NCBI GenBank assembly: GCA_949743955.1
Contig: CATJVQ010000042.1
Coordinates: 1 to 64,000, forward strand
Length of the DNA: 64,000 nucleotides
Source of the DNA: an uncultured Oscillospiraceae bacterium
Lineage (GTDB): Bacteria; Bacillota; Clostridia; Oscillospirales; Ruminococcaceae
Direction of reading: 5' to 3'
A program made the translations under genes and the position numbers. Below are positions 61,002 through 64,000 of this stretch, piece by piece. Below the pieces are notes generated by a model. The model saw only the letters and a list, made by a program, of their open reading frames with translations, did not search any database and had not been told where the DNA came from. Numbering within the stretch: position 1 is the stretch's first letter; each line of letters opens with the position of its first letter.

Positions 61002-62102
61002 GTGGAAAACAATCAGGATGTCATTTTAGAGCTGCGGGATATTGTGAAGGGCTTCGGCGGCACCCCGGTACTGCAGGGAATCAGCCTCTGCATCCGCCGG
61101 GGCGAGTTCATCACGTTTCTGGGATCGTCTGGCTGCGGGAAAACGACGACGCTGCGCATCATCGCCGGACTGGAGACACCCGACAGCGGGCGTGTCCTGC
61201 TCGGCGGAACAGATGTGACCGACACGCCGCCCAACCTGCGCGACGTCAATACAATTTTCCAGAATTACGCGCTGTTCCCGCACATGAATGTGGAACAGAA
61301 CATCGGGTACAGCCTGCGCCTGCGCCGGGTGGCGAAGGATGAAATCCGCCGGCGTGTGGAAGAGATGTTGCGCTTGGTCCAGCTCGAAGGTTTCGGGCGG
61401 CGTATGCCTCACGAGCTCTCGGGCGGACAGCGCCAGCGTGTGGCCATCGCGCGGGCGGTGATCAATAACCCTTCCGTCCTGCTGCTGGACGAACCGCTGG
61501 GCGCTCTCGATCTCCAGCTCCGCCGCCAGATGCAGCAGGAGCTCAAGAGGCTCCAGAAGAAGCTGGGGATCACCTTCCTGTATATTACGCACGATCAGGA
61601 AGAAGCTATCAATATGTCCGACCGCATTGTCGTTATGAACGAGGGGCGGTTTGAGCAGATAGGCGCCCCGGCTGAAATTTACGACCACCCGCGCACAAGC
61701 TTTGTCGCCCGGTTTATCGGCACAGCCAACCTCTTCACCGGCATGGTGGAGGAAATCCGGGACGGCGTCGCTTCGGTGCGTCTGCCGTCGGGCGAGGTGG
61801 CGTATGCGGCCGCTCCCGAGGAAGGGGTGCTTCCCCTCGACCGGGAAGCTACTTTCTGTGTACGCGGAGAAAACATCCTCACCGGCGCAGACAAGCCGCC
61901 CTTCTCCGTATCGGCGCTCGTGGCTGAAAACAGTTATGTGGGCGGGATGCTGCGCATCGTCTTCACTCTGCCGGACGGGCGGGAAGTTATCTCGAGCCGG
62001 CAGGGCGTACACGCGCACATCCGGCAGGGGGAACAGGTGTCCCTCCACTGGCGTGCGCAGGATGCCGTCTTTGTCGATCTGGATCAGGAGGGTGCGAAGT
62101 GA
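61002..62102 (+). CDS. potA: Spermidine/putrescine ABC transporter ATP-binding protein PotA
   Basis: ATPase of a polyamine importer, 366 residues. Walker A GSSGCGKTT at 41-49, Q-loop TIFQNYALFPHMNV, signature LSGGQ at 139-143, Walker B with LLDEPLGALD near 161-170, and H-loop YITHDQEEA. The C-terminal TOBE domain (about 285-360) is present. GTG start follows AGGAG by seven bases. Its stop overlaps the potB start (GTGA). Confidence 0.95.
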   Translation: MENNQDVILELRDIVKGFGGTPVLQGISLCIRRGEFITFLGSSGCGKTTTLRIIAGLETPDSGRVLLGGTDVTDTPPNLRDVNTIFQNYALFPHMNVEQNIGYSLRLRRVAKDEIRRRVEEMLRLVQLEGFGRRMPHELSGGQRQRVAIARAVINNPSVLLLDEPLGALDLQLRRQMQQELKRLQKKLGITFLYITHDQEEAINMSDRIVVMNEGRFEQIGAPAEIYDHPRTSFVARFIGTANLFTGMVEEIRDGVASVRLPSGEVAYAAAPEEGVLPLDREATFCVRGENILTGADKPPFSVSALVAENSYVGGMLRIVFTLPDGREVISSRQGVHAHIRQGEQVSLHWRAQDAVFVDLDQEGAK

Positions 62103-62971
62103 AGCTGTCACAGAAGCGTCCCCGGCGTGACCACACAGCCTTTTTCATGGTGCTGCCGCTGTATGTGTTCACCCTGATTTTCGTCTTTTTCCCTCTGCTG
62201 TATATCCTAGGGATGAGCTTTCTCAAAAAGGATGTCCTGTGGGGTGTCACCAACGAACTGACACTCGATAATTACCGGATGCTGTTCGATCCGGTGTATC
62301 TCAAGACGTTTTTCGATTCCTTAAAGCTGGCCTTTGCCACCACCGCCATCACAACGCTGGTGGGATATCCGTTCGGCTACTTCATGGGCAAGCTCCCGCC
62401 CAAACGGCGCGGCGGACTGATGCTCCTGGTGGTTGTCCCGTTCTGGACCAACGCGCTCGTGCGTATCTACGGGTGGATGATCATCCTGCGGACAAAGGGT
62501 GTCCTCAACGGGCTGCTGCTGGGGCTGGGCGTCATCGACAGGCCGGTGAAAATCCTCTATACCTATGGCGCCGTCCTCATCGGTATGGTCTATTCCCTCC
62601 TGCCGTTTATGATCCTGCCGGTCTATTCAAGCGTGGAAAAAATGGACTGGTCGCTGGTGGAGGCCTCGCGCGATCTGGGCGCGAACGCGGCAGAAGCTTT
62701 CTTCACCGTCACCCTCAAATTGACACTGCCGGGCGTCCTCTCGGGATTTGTGCTGGTGTTTGTGCCATCCATCGGACTCTTCTTTCTTTCGGATCTCCTG
62801 GGCGGGGGGAAAATCATGCTGGTCGGAAACCTCATTAAAAACCAGCTCCTTGAGGCGCGCAACTGGCCGTTCGGCGCGGCGCTCTCGGTGGTCATGATGG
62901 CGATGACACTCCTTATCATCGGCCTCTACCGCAAAGTGACCCATTCCAAGGATTTGGAGGGATTTTTCTGA
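62099..62971 (+). CDS. potB: Spermidine/putrescine ABC transporter permease PotB
   Basis: First membrane subunit of the polyamine importer, 290 residues and six helices. It begins with a basic start and a first helix at about 13-38. The EAA docking loop is VEASRDLGANAAEAFFTVTLKLTLPGV (about 190-216), and FWTNALVRIYGWMIIL is typical for PotB. GTG start overlaps potA by four bases; its stop shares a base with the potC ATG (TGATG). Confidence 0.95.
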   Translation: MKLSQKRPRRDHTAFFMVLPLYVFTLIFVFFPLLYILGMSFLKKDVLWGVTNELTLDNYRMLFDPVYLKTFFDSLKLAFATTAITTLVGYPFGYFMGKLPPKRRGGLMLLVVVPFWTNALVRIYGWMIILRTKGVLNGLLLGLGVIDRPVKILYTYGAVLIGMVYSLLPFMILPVYSSVEKMDWSLVEASRDLGANAAEAFFTVTLKLTLPGVLSGFVLVFVPSIGLFFLSDLLGGGKIMLVGNLIKNQLLEARNWPFGAALSVVMMAMTLLIIGLYRKVTHSKDLEGFF

Positions 62972-63804
62972 TGGCAATGGCGGGAAGCGGAAAACACCGG
63001 CTGCATCTTTCCAGTCTTTTTCTGGCGCTGGTCATCCTGTTTATGTATCTGCCGGTCGTGATGGTCGTCATCTACTCCTTCAACAATTCGAAGAGCGACG
63101 TCGTCTGGGCAGGCTTCACACTCGACTGGTACGCGAAGCTCCTTCATAATACATCCCTCATGGATGCTCTCCTCAACAGCCTGATTCTGGCTGTATGCTC
63201 CTGCGCGGTGTCGGCCGTCATTGGCACTGTCGGGGCGGTAGGGATCGTGCGGTGCGATCTGCGCACAAAGGGGCTTCTGGAAAACGCGTCCATGCTGCCG
63301 ATTATGATCCCGGAAATCATCCTCGGCATGGTGTTTCTGGCCTTCTTTTCGCTGCTCGGCCTCCCCTTCGGCATGGTGACGCTGATTCTGGCGCATACTA
63401 CGTTCTGCATCCCCTATATCTTCATCGTCGTCAAGGGGCGTCTCAGCGGTATCGATCGGTCCATTGGCGAAGCAGCAAGGGATCTCGGCGCGAGTGAAGC
63501 GCGGATGTTCTTCGATATTACGCTCCCCCTCATCATGCCCGCGGTCGCTTCGGGGACACTGCTGGCCTTCGCCATGTCGCTCGACGATGTGGTGATCAGT
63601 TTCTTTGTGACCGGCGCGCAGACAAACACGCTGCCGATCAAGATTTACTCACAGATCAAGCTGGGCGTCAGCCCAGAGATCAACGCCCTGTGCACGCTCA
63701 TGCTCGGGGGCACGTTTCTGCTCATTCTGGTTTCACGCCGTATCGGCGCAGTCAAGCGCACGGGAAAGCGCCGTTCTGCACCGCGAGGCGAAGGAGACCT
63801 GTAA
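62971..63804 (+). CDS. potC: Spermidine/putrescine ABC transporter permease PotC
   Basis: Second membrane subunit, 277 residues and six helices. PotC features are YSFNNSKSDVVWAGFTLDWY near 30-49, MIPEIILGMVFLAFF, and the EAA loop GEAARDLGASEARMFFDITLPLIMPAV. The C-terminal end is basic (KRTGKRRSAPRG). The ATG overlaps the potB stop by one base, so the two are translated together. Confidence 0.95.
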   Translation: MAMAGSGKHRLHLSSLFLALVILFMYLPVVMVVIYSFNNSKSDVVWAGFTLDWYAKLLHNTSLMDALLNSLILAVCSCAVSAVIGTVGAVGIVRCDLRTKGLLENASMLPIMIPEIILGMVFLAFFSLLGLPFGMVTLILAHTTFCIPYIFIVVKGRLSGIDRSIGEAARDLGASEARMFFDITLPLIMPAVASGTLLAFAMSLDDVVISFFVTGAQTNTLPIKIYSQIKLGVSPEINALCTLMLGGTFLLILVSRRIGAVKRTGKRRSAPRGEGDL

Positions 63805-63843
63805 AACCATCCATCCCGACAGAAAAGAAGGAGGATTTCCCCT

Positions 63844-64000
63844 ATGAACGCAACCAAAAAGACCCGAACAGCCGCTGTCCTGCTCTGCGTAGCGCTGGCA
63901 ATGAGCGCCGGCGGCTGCAATAACGCCGCAGCGCCGGACGCTTCCCCCACTCCGGAGACTTCTCCCTCCTCGGACGCTTCTTCCGCTCCGCAGGACACGG
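63844..64000 (+). CDS. potD: Polyamine-binding lipoprotein PotD, N-terminal end (runs off the window)
   Basis: Only 52 codons are inside the window: a signal peptide MNATKKTRTAAVLLCV with a lipobox SAGGC, followed by an Ala, Pro, Ser and Thr-rich linker. The binding domain is outside. The assignment rests on the lipobox and the place after potABC, the standard order. GGAGG lies nine bases before the ATG. Confidence 0.8.
   Translation, partial: MNATKKTRTAAVLLCVALAMSAGGCNNAAAPDASPTPETSPSSDASSAPQDT

Noticed and set aside
61026-62111. 361-codon open frame opposite potA
   Set aside because: Shadow of an ABC ATPase gene; opposite to the direction of the whole pot operon.

Overview
The window looks like chromosome from a spore-forming, GC-rich member of the Clostridia, most like an Oscillospiraceae/Ruminococcaceae-type Firmicute. 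The basis is a small acid-soluble spore protein with a forespore-type promoter, strong AGGAGG-type ribosome sites with frequent GTG and TTG starts, RNase J, GdpP, an L10-leader attenuator, a PASTA penicillin-binding protein in the division cluster and a MurE with the meso-diaminopimelate signature DNPR. Genus cannot be fixed from this sequence alone.

Layout. 1-6.8 kb (minus): gdpP-rplI-dnaB-tilS-hpt-ftsH, a housekeeping run for c-di-AMP turnover, ribosome, replication, tRNA-Ile lysidine, purine salvage and membrane proteolysis. 7-9 kb: rnj. 9.4-12.6 kb (plus): a large Sel1-repeat protein and two small envelope genes. 12.7-16.1 kb (minus): rpmG-secE-nusG-rplK-rplA and, from a second promoter with an L10 leader, rplJ-rplL; rpoBC does not follow. 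16.3-21.4 kb (minus): YibE/F membrane protein, lepA, threonine aldolase, esterase. 21.5-31.3 kb: a secreted transglutaminase, AlkD-like repair protein, a MATE exporter with a cystine-type ABC transporter, a serine-hydrolase lipoprotein that has captured the start of an aldo/keto reductase gene, tRNA-Leu and a DUF368 lipid-carrier translocase. 31.4-46.1 kb (minus): the division and cell wall cluster mraZ-rsmH-ftsL-pbp-murE-murF-mraY-ftsW-murG-murA-ftsQ-ftsZ, lacking murC, murD and ftsA.

46.4-51.2 kb (plus) is the most unusual stretch: a four-gene operon coding a CHASE2 transmembrane adenylate cyclase with all canonical catalytic residues, a secreted FecR-domain protein, a secreted Ser/Pro-rich beta-solenoid-like protein and a secreted NHL beta-propeller. 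It looks like an envelope-sensing cAMP system whose partners are encoded together, and it is the best candidate here for an undescribed system.

51-64 kb is accessory: a TSUP permease, a methyltransferase with an overlapping 50-codon ORF, a GH42 beta-galactosidase, a DtxR-type regulator, the wreckage of a sugar-binding protein and a GH3 glucosidase, the spore protein, an S1-domain protein flanked by two similar hairpins, and a potABCD polyamine transporter cut by the window end.
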